From: Gaeumannomyces sp. JS-464
Lineage: Eukaryota > Ascomycota > Sordariomycetes > Magnaporthales > Magnaporthaceae
NCBI GenBank assembly: GCA_002197995.1
Contig: NGZR01000002.1
Coordinates: 5,146,001 to 5,210,000, forward strand
Direction of reading: 5' to 3'
DNA: 64,000 bases
A program made the translations under genes and the position numbers. Positions 35,707-48,100 of this stretch are shown in pieces. Each line of letters opens with the position of its first letter. The first letter of the stretch is position 1. The notes below the pieces were generated by a model. It saw nothing but the letters and a program-made list of their open reading frames with translations. It ran no database searches and was not told where the DNA came from.

Positions 35707-38700
35707 AGCCGAAAAGGACCAGCCTGTCCTCCGCGCTCCGCACCGTGGGCATGGTGCGAGCGACCGAAGCCGCCAAGGTCGCAGCGGAATGGAGCCTGCC
35801 TGGGACAAAGGCCGGGTCAGGGTGGGTTTTGTTTCCATTCATTACAATACCAAACCACCTGCATTGCACCCTCAGCGTCAAGAAACCGCACCTAATGGCA
35901 CACACAACACACACACACACATACAGTATAGGTCCTCTGCGAAGTTTTGACCAGCCACCTGACCGAGTGGAGAGGTGCTGGATGTGCGCTGGCAGTCTGC
36001 CCGTCTTTGCGCATCGGACATGGACGCACATACAGGGATCTCCGAAGAGTGGCCGGTACATGCGTGTGCGTCGCAGCGCTGTGCTGCCTTGGGCATGTGT
36101 GTGGTCTGGTCGCGCCGATCAGAGATCACCCCTCGGCAGTTGGGAACACCCCCGTCAGCAGGACGACTGGCGTTCCTGTATTGTCAGGTAGATTGCAGCG
36201 GCACTTCCACTCTCGTCTTGTCCGCCGTCATTGGGATAAGCAGCACGCCATGTTCGGTGACGTTGAATGTGGGGGACGGACCGATGGATGTTGAGTGGAT
36301 GGAAGACTGGGAGCTGTGATATGCGGCGTACCAGGTACTGTGTCCTGTCCTGTGTGTGCCCTCCTCATCGTTTGCTTATATGTTCGGAATGGACGGAACT
36401 TGCAAGAGCAAATGCAAGTGGGAGTTAGTGCGGAACTGGAACTCGAGTCGGAGGTTCTTGGGACTTGGTCGACCGAATAGCATTCCGCAAATTTTTAATC
36501 CAAGATGCCTCGATGTATAAATGGCCCGACGGGCTTGGTGGGCCCCGCGTGTGCGGCTATGTTTTCCTCTTTGGCAGTCGTCGGAAAGTTCTCGGGATAT
36601 CCCCCAGGCCTAAAGTTGCAGCATCTCCACCCAGGAATCGGGGCCAGAGCAGCCCCCTGTCGGCTGCTCTCAGTGGCGCTTTTTGGGCGCGGGCCGCCGA
36701 GCAGGCCAGCAAGCCACAGCACATTCACCCCAGGCGGCCAAGTTGAGCTTGTTCGGCTCAAGATGCAGGTGCAGAGCTAGAATCCGGCCCATCGTGGCCG
36801 TGGGAAGAAAAAAAAAAAAAGGTAATTTTCTGCTCGTTCTGGCTGGCTGGCCGGCCATGCAGCGTAGAACGTGCCGGCCACGACGGCCTAGCATCATGTC
36901 TAATGCGCCGAGAAAAGACAAGAGGCGGAGCGATTGCGTTCTGGAAGCCGCCCGCATCGGCGTATCAGCAAGGCCCTCCGATAATGGCCCATGGAATGCC
37001 CGGCCCTTCTCCGGCCAGTCTCCCCGTCCGCGTCTTGACAGGCGTCAGGCCACGGCCCCTGATTGGCCCGCATCCGGCGTTAGTCGTCCCCCTCAATCCT
37101 AACAACCTTTTGATCGCTATCTGGGGGGCGTGCGCCGCCCGGTGCCAAAACCTGTTCTGTGGCCAAGCCTCGCCAGCACGCGCCAGAGATTTGAAAATGG
37201 TGAATGGGAAAGGCGGACAGAGAAGGAAATACAGCAGCGCAAAGCCACCTCGGGTCCAGTTGCCTGACGTGACCTGGCCTGAAACACTGTGCAGGCGCTG
37301 CTTGAAGCTCTGCGACGATAGTGCCGAGTGATCTTTGCTGCGTTTCTTTTGGGTTGGACCCTAATTCCTTTTTCCTTCCCGCCCTTCCCACGGAGATGCT
37401 TCGTTCATCCCCAGCAGGCCTCATTCCGGCAACGGCGAACCCCCACTGCAGCATCGAGGCAAATGCTAGCTAGTTGACGTATGACAGTGGGAGCCGCCTG
37501 TGTGCACCATTACCCCTGACCTGCATCATTCTGTGGCCCGACTCGTGGTCGTCGTCGGCCGGCCGGCAGTTACTGGCTGGCATTCGGGCCTTCACGGGCG
37601 GGAACAAAAGGGGCCGCGCCAGCAAGTCGCCGTCGCAGTGGAGATAATCCAAGAAAACGTTCCATCTGAGACCCGGCTCGCCCGCCCGGATGTCACGGGC
37701 GGGCGGGCGGGCAGGACTCGGACGCGCAGGTGTAGGCAACGTCTCGGGCTCGTTTTGATCGTGCTGCGTCCCTGCTGGCGTCACAATCGGCCTTGCCACC
37801 ACCACCACCGCCGCCGCCGCCGCCACCATCCATCTGATCACACCCGCCAGGGCGTCCTGAGACATACATGCAGACAGGCGGACAGGCAGGTGGGAGGGCA
37901 GGCAGGAAGATGGGGCCAGATAGCAAAGGCAAGAACGGAAAGTGTTTTGCTGGCTAGGTCACATCCAGGCATCGCGTCGTGTCATGTCGTGTGCTGCCGC
38001 CTCGCTCCCCGTTCCTCACTGTCCACTCATCATCGTATGTTTACCCGGTCAAAGGCACACACACGTACGTGTACACAGGCGCCTCTGAGGCAGGCGGCGT
38101 CTGTCCTGCACCGCGATTGCAGGCCCTCGGATTGCAGGAACCCGCAACAGCCTCCTCTCCTGGCGAAGATCGTCGCGAGGTGCACCGTTCCAGGCCCCCT
38201 CCCCTGTCCGAACACCGAATCCGGGCGAACTTTAAGAAGTCGAATGCATTTGCTGAATGCCCATGAGCTTTCGGGCCGATGAGCCCAGGTGCGCTGGGGC
38301 CCGCCCTCCAGGCCTTCAGGGCGCGCCCGCCGCCCGTATTCGCTGTGCCAAAAAGAGCGAAATCCAGCCCAAGATTGACACGCGGATCTGGCCAAGTCGG
38401 TCACCAGGCGGAAGCAGGGCCGTGGAATGTCCGGCACTCAGTCAATCTTTCTGTTGGGGGTCAAGGGCCAAGTGCTGAGCGGCCTTCCTGAATGCGGAAG
38501 CAACCCCGACGCCATCGCTAGATCATTCCCATCCGGCTTCTTTTCGACATTCGTGCGGTGGCCGCCCGTCGTCACCCTAAGGCTAGTGCCGGCCTGATAA
38601 GATGCTCCCTCTTGAGTCGCGAGAAGCACCAAAGCGGTCGACGAGTGCTGCTCTTTTTCTTCATCGGGTACCTTGTAAAACCCACGTCTTTTGTTTCCCT

Positions 38701-41700
38701 TCGCTGCCTTCACCCGTACAGGCGCGAATGCCGAGCCTAAACAGGACAGTCCTGCAGGCACATGGTAGGCAGTAGACAGGCAGGTAGGTCGAATACCTCG
38801 ATGCGTTTGTTTTCATCCCGACTCTCATGTTGTTCTCGCTTTCTTTTTTCTCCCCTGCCAGCCACTATTTCTTTTCTTTGCCCTTTGCGGAACCCGGTTC
38901 TCTTCTATTTGCTTTTCTTGTGTGATTTTTTTTCTGTCTACTCGCCTGATTTTGCTTCTTTCCTTTTTTTTCTCTCTTCTTTTTTTTTTCTCTCTTGCTG
39001 CTTCTTCTCCCTTTGCCGGCTCCCCTACCTAACTTGGATCGCAAGTGCCAATCGCGGGAAAATCAGATGGCTCGGCTGAACCTGCCAGTCAGCTCGACAA
39101 GTGCGATTTCCGGCAGCCAGCCATGCCAGCCCCCCTGCATGGCCCAAAAGCGCGTGCATCGTGGCTTGCGCGGGGAAACCATCGGCCAGGAGCCAATTTC
39201 AGGAGAGGGTGTTCAGCTCGGACGGCGTCGTGCCAGCGAGAACGGCGTGTGTCTGTCTGAGACGGGCCAGAGCTGAGGGCTGCGAGGGAGGGCGGACGAG
39301 CGTCCTCCGAGTCCGCCTCCGGGGCAGGTTTCCGGAGCCCACGAGGCCCTGCAACTGCGAGCGACAATTCCGGCCAGGCTGCGGTCCGGTCGGGACGCGG
39401 CGGGGCATGGACCGAGGCGGTAGCATTGAACGAAGAAGAAAAAAAAAAGTGCTCTGGTGTCTGGTGTCGCCCCGCGGCATTAACTGGCATGGATGGGGAA
39501 GCAGCTCGAGTCGAAGCTTGCAGCCCCAGTCCAGGTTGGCTTGCCATGCTTGCTACCCCTCCCTCGTCGTCCATGGGTTGTGACTTCTCAGCCCCAGCTT
39601 CCTTTCACAGCTCTGGAGCGGATGCTGAACCCCACCAAGTGAATTCGCTCAGCAGGCAGGCGGCAGCGGGCCTCGCAGCGACCCATCCCAATTCTCCTTC
39701 CATCGGCTTCTACGGGGCGCGCATCCCTCATCTCAAGTCTCACCCTCGGCGCCGGCACCAATCTGTTCGCCCACGATAACCATGGAAGACTGGCCCGGCT
39801 TCCTCTCACCGTCGCCGACCGGGCTGTCGGCGGCCTGTGTTGTCCGATGTCCCAAGACATGGGCACTTGTCGGCCATCTATCATGGCCAGCGCCTCCCAT
39901 GGGGCCAACTATGATGTGCCGGTGCCGTTTGGGCGGGCACGGCCAGCACTGTCACACGGCATGCGCGCCCTAACCCAGTCGGGATTTATGACTTCTATAT
40001 TTGGCACCAACGTCCACATGGGACCACCCGCGTCTTTCCTGGCCGTTCATCCCAGCAGTCCCCAGGCTCTGACCCTTCCTCATCCGCGACGGCCTTGCGA
40101 GCGATTGGATGCTCGGTGTTTCCAGTCTCTGACCTGCCAGCCTTCTGGAAACCTCCGACGCGAAGTCGAGCTCGATTTCACTTGAGCCGCCGTCGCGGCC
40201 ACATGATTTGCATCAGTTGGGGTGGCAGCCCGGCTCCGTTGATTGATTGACCAGCGTCAATCATTGCCCGCCTGCTCCAGCAGATGCGACGTCACGGCTC
40301 CTTTGGGTCGTGACCCTCCCGCCTGTTTGCTGCCGGCCGAGATTACTATGTATTGAGCCAAGACCCCCTTTTCGGCCAACCGTGGCTCCATGAGGAGGGT
40401 CGAGCCTTTTGCCGTCGAGCCTCGCTATCTCTCGCCCTCCTGCGTCCTGCACCCAGCCAGCGGCCCTGCGGTCACTGCGCCGGTCTCTCGCTCTGCTCTC
40501 CCTCTATGTGTCCCTCATCGGCCTGCATCTAATGTCGGATGAGGGGTTTGCTGCAACATGGCCCAGGCCCAGCCTTTTCTGTTCCTGGCACCAGAAGAAC
40601 AACAGAAGCATAGGGAAGCAGTGAAGACACCAGACGGTGATATCGATCCGACCCCTCAGTGCCTAGACGCATGCTATCTCATTCCATCTCTCACACGCTG
40701 CAGCCGGCTAGGTGATCGTTGTGGGCCCCTTGCACGACATCGCAGCCCCCAGGCTCACCGTTGGTTTTTCTTGCCGCGATCCAGCATCCTTCCTGCACAC
40801 AGAGCATCAGAGCACCTGGCGTCTTGTAGCTGGCTTCCTGTGCCTGATCCATTTGCCTGTCCATGGGACCCACCAACCAGCCTAGGTATCCAGGGCGGTA
40901 TCTATCTGTCATACCATCGTCAATAAGGTGTTCCTGTCAGCCGGCCCTACGCATCCCCACTCCCCACCTACCTCCCCATCTCGGCCGCCAACCTGCCCTT
41001 GGGCGGACCCGGAGCTGAGCACCATTTTCTTGGCGGGCCATCTTACTCGGAGAGCTGTTTTTGGAACGCATTGGAGAAGGGCGGCGTGCGTCGTGCCTAT
41101 CCTGCCTGCCTGGTCATCACCCTCCCCTCGCCGCGCCGCTTTGCCCCCAGTCGCCCAAATTCATGCGACAGGAATTGCATGACCTGCTTCGTGTGTAGCT
41201 CCCGACCACCAGACTCAGTGCCTTCACACGTCGATAGCCCCATACATTCCCGCCCCATAGCGTTATATTGGCTCCCTCAGTCATTTATCCAGCGCTCCGA
41301 ATCGTCCTGGGTCCCGGCTGGCCCTCCCCCCTTCCGCTCTGGCCGCCTGGTTTCGGTAACAACACACCTCTGGACCACGTGCTTCATCCGCCATCGCGCA
41401 CCTCGGCGCACGCTTCCTGACTGCCCAGCTCATCCGCCGTACCGCACCCCGAGCTGAGCCCACAGCTCAAGCCCTACAACGCGCCCACCACTGTTTCCCC
41501 CTCTTCCTGTCTCTGTGCTTCGCCCCCGTCTGTTTTGTCGCTGTGCCTGGCCGGCCGGACTGTCGATCGGCAGGCTTCGTGTGTCTGGTTTCGGACCTTT
41601 CCGTCGCCGGCGCCTCACGGGACCTGTTCTACCAACAACCACCCCGCCGGGCCCGCCAGGCTGCCGTACCTCCCTCGGGGAACGGATATGCCCGCCAGCC

Positions 41701-41891
41701 AGTCACGCACCCGCATTTCCGTCTAGGGGTTTGCTGATTGCCATTGGCCTTTTTTTTTTTTTTTTTCTCTTGGGTTTCTATTTTGCTCCTCCGCCCTCTT
41801 CTGCGTTGCTGGGGTGTCCACGGACCGCGTCTATTTTCCTTTACCTGCACCGCTGTTGCGTCTCTATCGGCAGACCCCTCTCATCCGAGTC

Positions 41892-41907
41892 TATTTATAA
41901 ATATACA
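41892..41907 (+). promoter_or_regulatory. TATA-like element just before a start codon
   Basis: TATTTATAAATATACA lies about 25-40 bases upstream of the ATG at 41932. It is the most TATA-like sequence close to any start in the window. If it is functional, the mRNA leader would be nearly absent, so it may instead simply be an A/T-rich leader. Confidence 0.35.
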
Positions 41908-41931
41908 TAGACGGGCGCGCACGACTGCATC

Positions 41932-43100
41932 ATGGCAGCTCCACCCAAGCCGACACCCTCGGTCATCACGGGCGTGCCGCCGCCTGAGGATGCAGACAAG
42001 CTCAACGTTGTCGAGACTCCCACATCGCCCTCGTCCGGACTAGCCCTATCTCGCTTCGAGTTCGAGACCGGCAAGGGGAATGAGGGAACCAAGATCCTCA
42101 TGGTGGATTGGGACCCATCTGCCGCGGTCCGTGGCTCGCTGGGCGAATCGACATCTACGCCCGAGTGCGACAGCAGCGATCCCGCGGCTGACTGGGAGGT
42201 TTCCTGGAGGGCAAGACCACCGTTCTGCCCATCCGCGACTCGGACACCTCCTCCGAGGGCGGTGCCAACCGGCGCGTCTACTTCCTGCTACCGCCCGGCG
42301 CGCCCATCCCGCCGCTAGTGACCATATCCAAGGGCAAAGGGGCTCTTGCGCTGCACACCAAGCCTATGCCCGCCATCTTCCACCCGAGCCTCGGGGTGGA
42401 CTCAAGGGACGTGGGCACGCGGGGCGTGCTGCACACCATCTGGGCCAAGAAGCGGCTCTCGGAGCTGCAGGCCGAGGCCGACCGCGAGATGAAGGCCAAC
42501 GGCGAGAGCGTCGGGCTCGAGATGGCCCTGCAGGAAAGGCAGTGGATCATCGAGCACTTTGGCCTGCCGGTCCCCGTTGTTGAGGCCGCTAGCAGGGCCC
42601 CGCCGGCAAGCCCCGTCAGCCCCTCCCAACCTCGCTCGCCCATCGTCGGGAGGCTTGGTGAGAAGCTGAAGGGTCTGAAGCTGGCTACCTCTCCCACGGA
42701 TCTGGCTGCTGCATCGCAAGGTAATCCCTTTTCCGCTGCTGCATCTTGGATGTCTAGGATAACCCAGGTAAGCCGGGGTAGGCTAACCAACGTCTCGTGG
42801 GGCTTATTCTCTTTACAATAGCCGCCAGGCAAGCGCATTTTTCATCGCTGTCGCCGCAGGCCGCAGACGTTGCGGTGTCGTCCTACTCGATGTTCCAGGA
42901 CGGAGCGCGCCGGGCGCTGCAGGCGGAAACGTCGGAGTTGTCTCTCTCGATGCCATCATTGGGGGAGGTCCAGGGGCGACCACGGTGGGTGGCGGGCCCT
43001 CGCTTCTTCCAAAGACGCCGATACGGAAGAGGACCTATTCGCTCTGCCCATGAGTCCCCGGAGTCCTGAAATGAAGAGGAGTCCATTCAGCATGTTGTGA
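41932..43100 (+). CDS. Conserved fungal protein of unknown function, two apparent frameshifts
   Basis: Exon 1 is 41932-42720 and exon 2 is 42822-43100, with a GTAATC...TAG intron joining in phase 1. The protein has about 355 residues. A folded N-terminal part carries SRFEFETGKGNEGTKILMVD, then RRVYFLLPPGAPIPPLVTIS and GVLHTIWAKKRLSELQAE. The C-terminus is Ser/Pro-rich and ends in a DLFALPMSPRSPEMKRSPFS-type motif with several Ser-Pro sites that could be phosphorylated. These blocks match a widespread ascomycete family with no assigned function, to my knowledge. A missing T at about 42202 and a shift near 43000 break the frame. It lies at the edge of the 8.8-kb gene-free stretch. Confidence 0.75.
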
Positions 43101-43621
43101 TGGGGGTGGTCTCCCGTTTGTTCCGTGGGCTCTTATGAAAAGTTGGGGTGGGATGAGTTTATTACCTAGATCCCGCCCAAGGAATCTACTTATTGATTAG
43201 AAACACCCTCTGAGCCCAGGAGTTCGGCCGGGGATTCGTTTCGCAGCACAGGAAGGTCGGCGCACTTCTTTTGACACAAGACCACGGTCTTCCGGCGGAT
43301 TAGGTTTTTAGAATATGCCTCAGGGGTGGCGAGGAGGCTCGTCATTTTCGGGCTGCTGGCGAGTTTCCCTGCACATCGGTAGGGGCCGTCTCGTGGACAA
43401 TAATACACAATTTGCGTCTAATGAGTCCGCTGCGAGCGTGACGTTTTTATCGTCGCGACCTCTCGCTTGGAAGTACAAGAAACTGAGGGAACAGCACATT
43501 TGGACCCGGGTTGCTGGCTGGTAGTATTATGTATTGTTTTTTGGTTTCGTTGTTTATTTGCGGCTGCAGTCGCTCGTTGGTGCCAAAATAATGCGGCAAG
43601 AGACAGCCATCTTTCGCACTC
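43101..43621. other. Convergent 3' region between the unknown gene and VPS37
   Basis: These 521 bases lie between two stop codons on opposite strands and hold both 3' UTRs. No gene is supported. Confidence 0.5.
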
Positions 43622-44578
43622 TCAGCGCCAGCCTCCGACGCGCCCCTCGTCCCACCTCTCCTTGCGCTCCTGCCTGAGGTACAGCAGCTTCCTCGCCTCA
43701 CGGTACTGGCGCACCCAGTCGAGCGTCTCCCTCTCGGTCGCGGGGGCGTCGTTGTCCCCACCGCGGCGCCGTCGCCCGCCGTCGGCGCCGCCGTCGGCGT
43801 CGTCCTCGTCATTGTCGTCTTCGTCGTTGCCTCCCCAGCGCTGATTGTGGCGGCGCTGGCGCTGATGCTGGTGCTGGTGCTGGTCGAGGAAGCTCTCCTC
43901 GAGGGCGTCGCAGACGGCGGCCTGCTCCTGGCAGGCCTGCGCGAGGCGCAGGTACAGGCCGTCGGGCGCAAAGGGGGCCAGGGCGGCGTCGACGTCGCGC
44001 TGGCGCGCGTGCCACTGGCGCTCGAGTGCGCGCGTGCTCAGCAGCTGCGCCTGCGCCGCCCCGCGCTGGCCCGCCAGCCGCGCCTCGGCCGCCGCCAGGT
44101 GCCGGGCCAGCTCGACGTTGGCGGTCAGCGCGCCGCGTAGCGCCGTGTGGTTGTCCGCAAGCGACGGGTGCGCCGTCTCGGGCGCGTGCGTCAGGGCCGA
44201 CAGGAGGGTGGGGGACGAGAGGATTTCGGCGAGGTCTTGTTTTCTGTTTCACCCGCCGTTTTTTTTTCCCCCGGCTTGCGTTGTTAGTGGGAGGAGAGGG
44301 AATGGCTTTGCGATCTGTGAGGAATGGATGGATGGGTAGACAGGGGGGGGAAGACACAAAAACGCACGACTTGTCCTCGAGCATCTTGGGCAGCCACTGG
44401 TCGCCAGGGTCCGGAATCTGCTCCGAGCGCGCCACCTGCACACTGGACACGGCCTCGGGCAGGCCGCCCTGGTCGACGAACGGGGGCGGGCGCGGCGACT
44501 GCGAGGCGGCCGGCGTGCCCATACGGCTGGCCTCGTGGCTCCCCGGCTTGGGCGGGGGACCGGCGGTGCCGAGTACAT
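43622..44578 (-). CDS. ESCRT-I subunit VPS37 (Mod(r) domain)
   Basis: VPS37 is the coiled-coil subunit of ESCRT-I, which sorts ubiquitinated cargo into multivesicular endosomes. Exon 1 is 44578-44368 and exon 2 is 44243-43622, joined by a GTGCGT...CAG intron. Exon 1 reads PPPKPGSHEASRMGTP and DPGDQWLPKMLEDKS, the usual fungal N-terminus. Exon 2 continues QDLAEILSSPTLLSALTHAP into a long helical Mod(r) domain (HLAAAEARLAGQRGAAQAQL). It then passes through an Asp/Glu/Gly-rich linker to the conserved tail LDWVRQYREARKLLYLRQER. The ATG at 44578 is one base out of frame with the rest, again consistent with one lost G near 44570. Without that, the start would be the Met of RMGTP. Confidence 0.88.
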
Positions 44579-45169
44579 GGTGCCTGGCTGGCTGGCTGGC
44601 TGGCTGGCTGGCGGGGGAAAGCCCTCTCGGTTGTCTACCTAGCTGGCGAGTAGGTATTGCATAGGTGGCCAAGAATAAAGGCCGCTTTTTGGCCGCAGTC
44701 GGTGGAAGTGGTCGAGCTTGATTGTCGGTTCGCGGTCGCGGTCGAGGTTCCAGGTGGGCAGGGCGGAGCGGCCATTCGTCATCGCCCCGCCCCTGGGCAT
44801 GTGCTACTGCTATCTTATCAATTACACACTCACCTGCTGCCCGGCTTCAAGCAGAGACCTAGCTAAGTACCTACATTTTTTTTTGGACATCCTCAAGGCG
44901 GCAACGATTCAATGGCTGGTAACGACTGAGCAGAGATGTTTGCTGGGCTGTCCAAGCTAGATGCGACTAAATAATCTGGGTATACCCGATGGCGCTTGCC
45001 GCAAACAATTTTTACCCCTTGCTTGAAAGATAGGCCGAGATCCAAAAACGAGTCCAATGTGATTTCGTGCATACCCATCCAATGGCAGACGTCCCTTTCT
45101 TGATATTCCAGTCCTCAAGCCAATGCCGTGCACTTTTCCCAAACACGAAAACAACAAGAGACACTCGAC
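44579..45169. other. Region between VPS37 and the zinc-cluster regulator
   Basis: This holds the VPS37 promoter and the 3' UTR of the regulator, both on the minus strand. A run of GGCT tetranucleotides lies at about 44584-44611, directly before the VPS37 start. No gene is seen. Confidence 0.5.
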
Positions 45170-48100
45170 TTATGTGCAATCATCATTCCTTTCATAGTCC
45201 CCTGATGGCTCTCCTTGTTGTCCGTTGGGGCTGTTGAACGCATAGCTCGAACTGCTGTCCGTCGTTGACCCGCCAGGGATCTGGGCCACGCTGCCGATAA
45301 ACTGGAAGCTGTCCGGGGCGAAGTTCGCTGTCTGTGCATAACTCTCAAAGGCATCCTGCCAGCAAATCAAGACGTGTCAGTGTCGGTCAGCTCAAACCAG
45401 TGACTCTTGGGTCGTAGTATGATATTTCACCCACCCAGTCAAAGCCGGCCGTCGTCGTAAAGTCCATTGTGTTCCCTGGGTTCATCAAGGACGTGAATGG
45501 AGACGCCGCGTTGTTGATTCCCGCGAACATATCCATGTTGAAGTCGGGAGTCATGGCCGTTGGTGCCTGCCCCGAAGCTTCGGCACCCATACCCATCGCT
45601 GGCGGAGCCGCGTACGTGGTCCCCCCTGGACTCTGGATCGAGTCCAGCATGGCTGCAGTATTTGGCGACGGGCCGCCGCCCGAGAGCATACCCAACGTCA
45701 TGGCTGCCGAGTGCTCAGGCTTCAGCTCCGCGCTGGACGATCCGCCAAGAATTCCATGCCGTCCTGTCTCGATGGCGCCGCTGCACTGTCTTGGGCTGTT
45801 CCGCTTGGGCCCGGCGGAGGGCTGTTGATCTTTTCGAGCAGGACCCGGAGTATGTTGGACGCCTTGAATGCTTCTACCGACGTGTCCTTCAGCCCATCCC
45901 AGATCTGTCGCGTCAACTCGAGTGTGTTGATCATCTGGAGTCGCTGTTGGGGGGTCCAGAAAAGCAGGCCCTGCGAGTCCTGGCGCTGGCCCGACCTCTC
46001 CGCCATGCTATCGTAGTGGAGGTCGAGCCCAACGAGCATCGCTGGCAAAAGAAACTCCTTGGTGGCGACCGACGTGAAGAACCACTGCATGGATCTGAGC
46101 CGCCCGTTCCCCTGAGACTCTCTGTGCATCGTCTCCAGGTGGCGCAGCGTCTCCATAGATGCCTCAATGGCCGTACGTCGCGAGTGTGCGTAACGAAGGT
46201 TTTTCCTCGACCGGGGCAGGTAGTTGCGGTGCAAAAGGCAAAAGATCTTCTGCACGAGAATGTCGATGTTGAGCCGGGCGATGATGAGGGTAAGCGGGTC
46301 GTGCGAGCCCTCGAGGGGCTGCGGCTTCAGATGCGGAGGCAGCTCGGCAACAACTTCTCGCAGCCTGGCATCCAGGCGAAGGATCTCGTCGTAGGGCACC
46401 TGCGTGCCGATCCCGGTCGTTGTCTGGATGATTCTACCCAGCTCCAGCCCCAGCCGCACCTTGGCGATCATGTATGCCATCGGCGTCGGCTCCGTGCGCG
46501 GACGCGACGGCGGCAGGACCTTGGTGTCAGGCCCGAATTCCTCGTCGAAGATATTGCTGGGGAGCTGCGTGTCGCAGTCTTCGTCGTGTATCATGGCTGG
46601 GAGAGAAACTTGGAGAGAAAACATGATGTCACACATCCTGATTAGCGCCCAAGTGCGGCGTCTCATTTCCTGCAAGGCAAATGTCAGTGTATCAGTCTAG
46701 GAATGTTGGTCACAGGAAGCAGCTGCTGGCAGACTGGGCACTCACAGCTTGAAACGGTGTTATGGATGGGAACCACTTTGCGTCTCGATGGTATCCCATC
46801 CTGAATGCCACTCTCGTGGTCAAGGCGCTTATCATCCATAAACCCACGTCGGCATCGTACAGGGACGAGTATTCGCCGAATTTATACAATATCAACGTCT
46901 CAACCGTGTATTCGCCCGGTTTCGTGTAGTCCCCCGTTACAAGGCATTGAACTGTCCTCAGCCGATACTCGGCCGCCAGCTCGAGCGAACGACCTTTCCA
47001 CTCGGCCGGCTCGTCGCCGACCTTGTGGTAGCTCAGCATGGCCAGGCACAGGATGGAATAAAGCATGCCTAGCCACATTATGGGCGTCTTGGACGGGTCC
47101 TGCCAGTGTCTCTGGAGCATCTGGTGGAACGTGGGCGCGTGTACTATGTTGACGGCGTTGTCCATCGAGTTGAAATACCGGCCGCAAAGCGTCAGCACGC
47201 TCGACTTGGGCGGCAGCTCTGCCCGCAGCTCGATCTCGGGGGCGGGTGCTGCGCCCAGTAGGAGGGTAAGCCCGCGGAGAGCCGACGCCGGTTTGCTCTG
47301 GCGCACCGTCTCGTAGCGCTTTTCAAGGTCCTTCTTGTGGTTGTTGAAGTAGCTCTTGACCTCCGAGATGTCCGACAGGATGGTGTGCCAGTGTTCCTGC
47401 CCAACGTAAATCGACTTGCCCTTCTCTGGATCGACCTTGAGGAACCCGAGCGACGTGGTGAGCCCGTTCTCGACGTCGCTATCGTCATCGCCATCCCCTC
47501 TTGTGCCGTCGAAGGGGCCGCATGTTTCGTTTCGTACCGAGGACGCACCGTCGGTCGTCGTCGTCGCCGGCGTCGCGCCGGTGTGCGGGGCCGACACGCT
47601 CGAGGAAGCCGTCGTGGCGGCGGCGGCCCCGACGTTTCCAAGTTGGCGCCGCCGTGCATAAGTGCTAATACTAGGCCTTCTAAACGGTCAATACGGTTCT
47701 GCATGTCATCCGGGCTCGTTGTGCCTTGACTTTGGTTCTTTTTGCGTGTCGCAGGTGATGCGTACGAGCAGCCGCTCGTATCCGCACCCTCCCGCTTGAC
47801 GCAGTTGCTGCATGGGTGACTCCTGTCACATTTCCTAAACACACCGTATAGTGTGTAAGCGGCATAACGTTCCTCTGCGGGCCATTACCGAGATATTCGT
47901 GCGCTTACAGCCTGGAGAGAGCACGGAAAAGTTAGCGTTCCTGAGTTGGGCACTGAACATGATCTGCCGCACATGGCCATGCCAGGGGGAGCAAAAACGG
48001 CCGAAGGAGGGAGGAAAGACGAAGCAGGATGAGATAAACCAGCCCTGTGGAAACCTTCTGAGCTGTGTATCCCGCCAGGGAGTGGTAGAGAAACGGATGG

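Larger units (their letters stand above)
33172..41931. other. 8.8-kb stretch with no recognisable gene
   Basis: Both strands were read. Many open frames exist, up to about 300 codons, but they overlap, are Arg/Pro/Ser-rich, and show no family or consistent splice structure. The stretch holds a CA microsatellite at 35404-35444, adjacent A runs at 35666-35706, and a polypyrimidine stretch at about 38815-39010. It also holds the CT-rich leader of the next gene from about 41480. I cannot exclude fast-evolving small proteins or long non-coding RNAs. Confidence 0.5.

Noticed and set aside
34580..36191. Long open frames of nearly 300 codons on both strands in the gene-free stretch
   Set aside because: They are Arg/Pro/Ser-rich, pass through the CA and A runs, and have no family or splice evidence.
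42756..42768. A second small exon in the intron of the 41.9-kb gene (GATAACCCAG between AG and GTAAGC)
   Set aside because: Including it creates an immediate in-frame TAA; skipping it joins the flanking exons in phase.
43847..44140. 97-codon plus-strand frame opposite VPS37
   Set aside because: It is the antisense of the VPS37 coiled coil; its Leu/Val/Arg pattern is explained by the sense codons.
45560..46645. 361-codon plus-strand frame opposite the zinc-cluster gene
   Set aside because: It is a shadow of the conserved TF domain on the minus strand.
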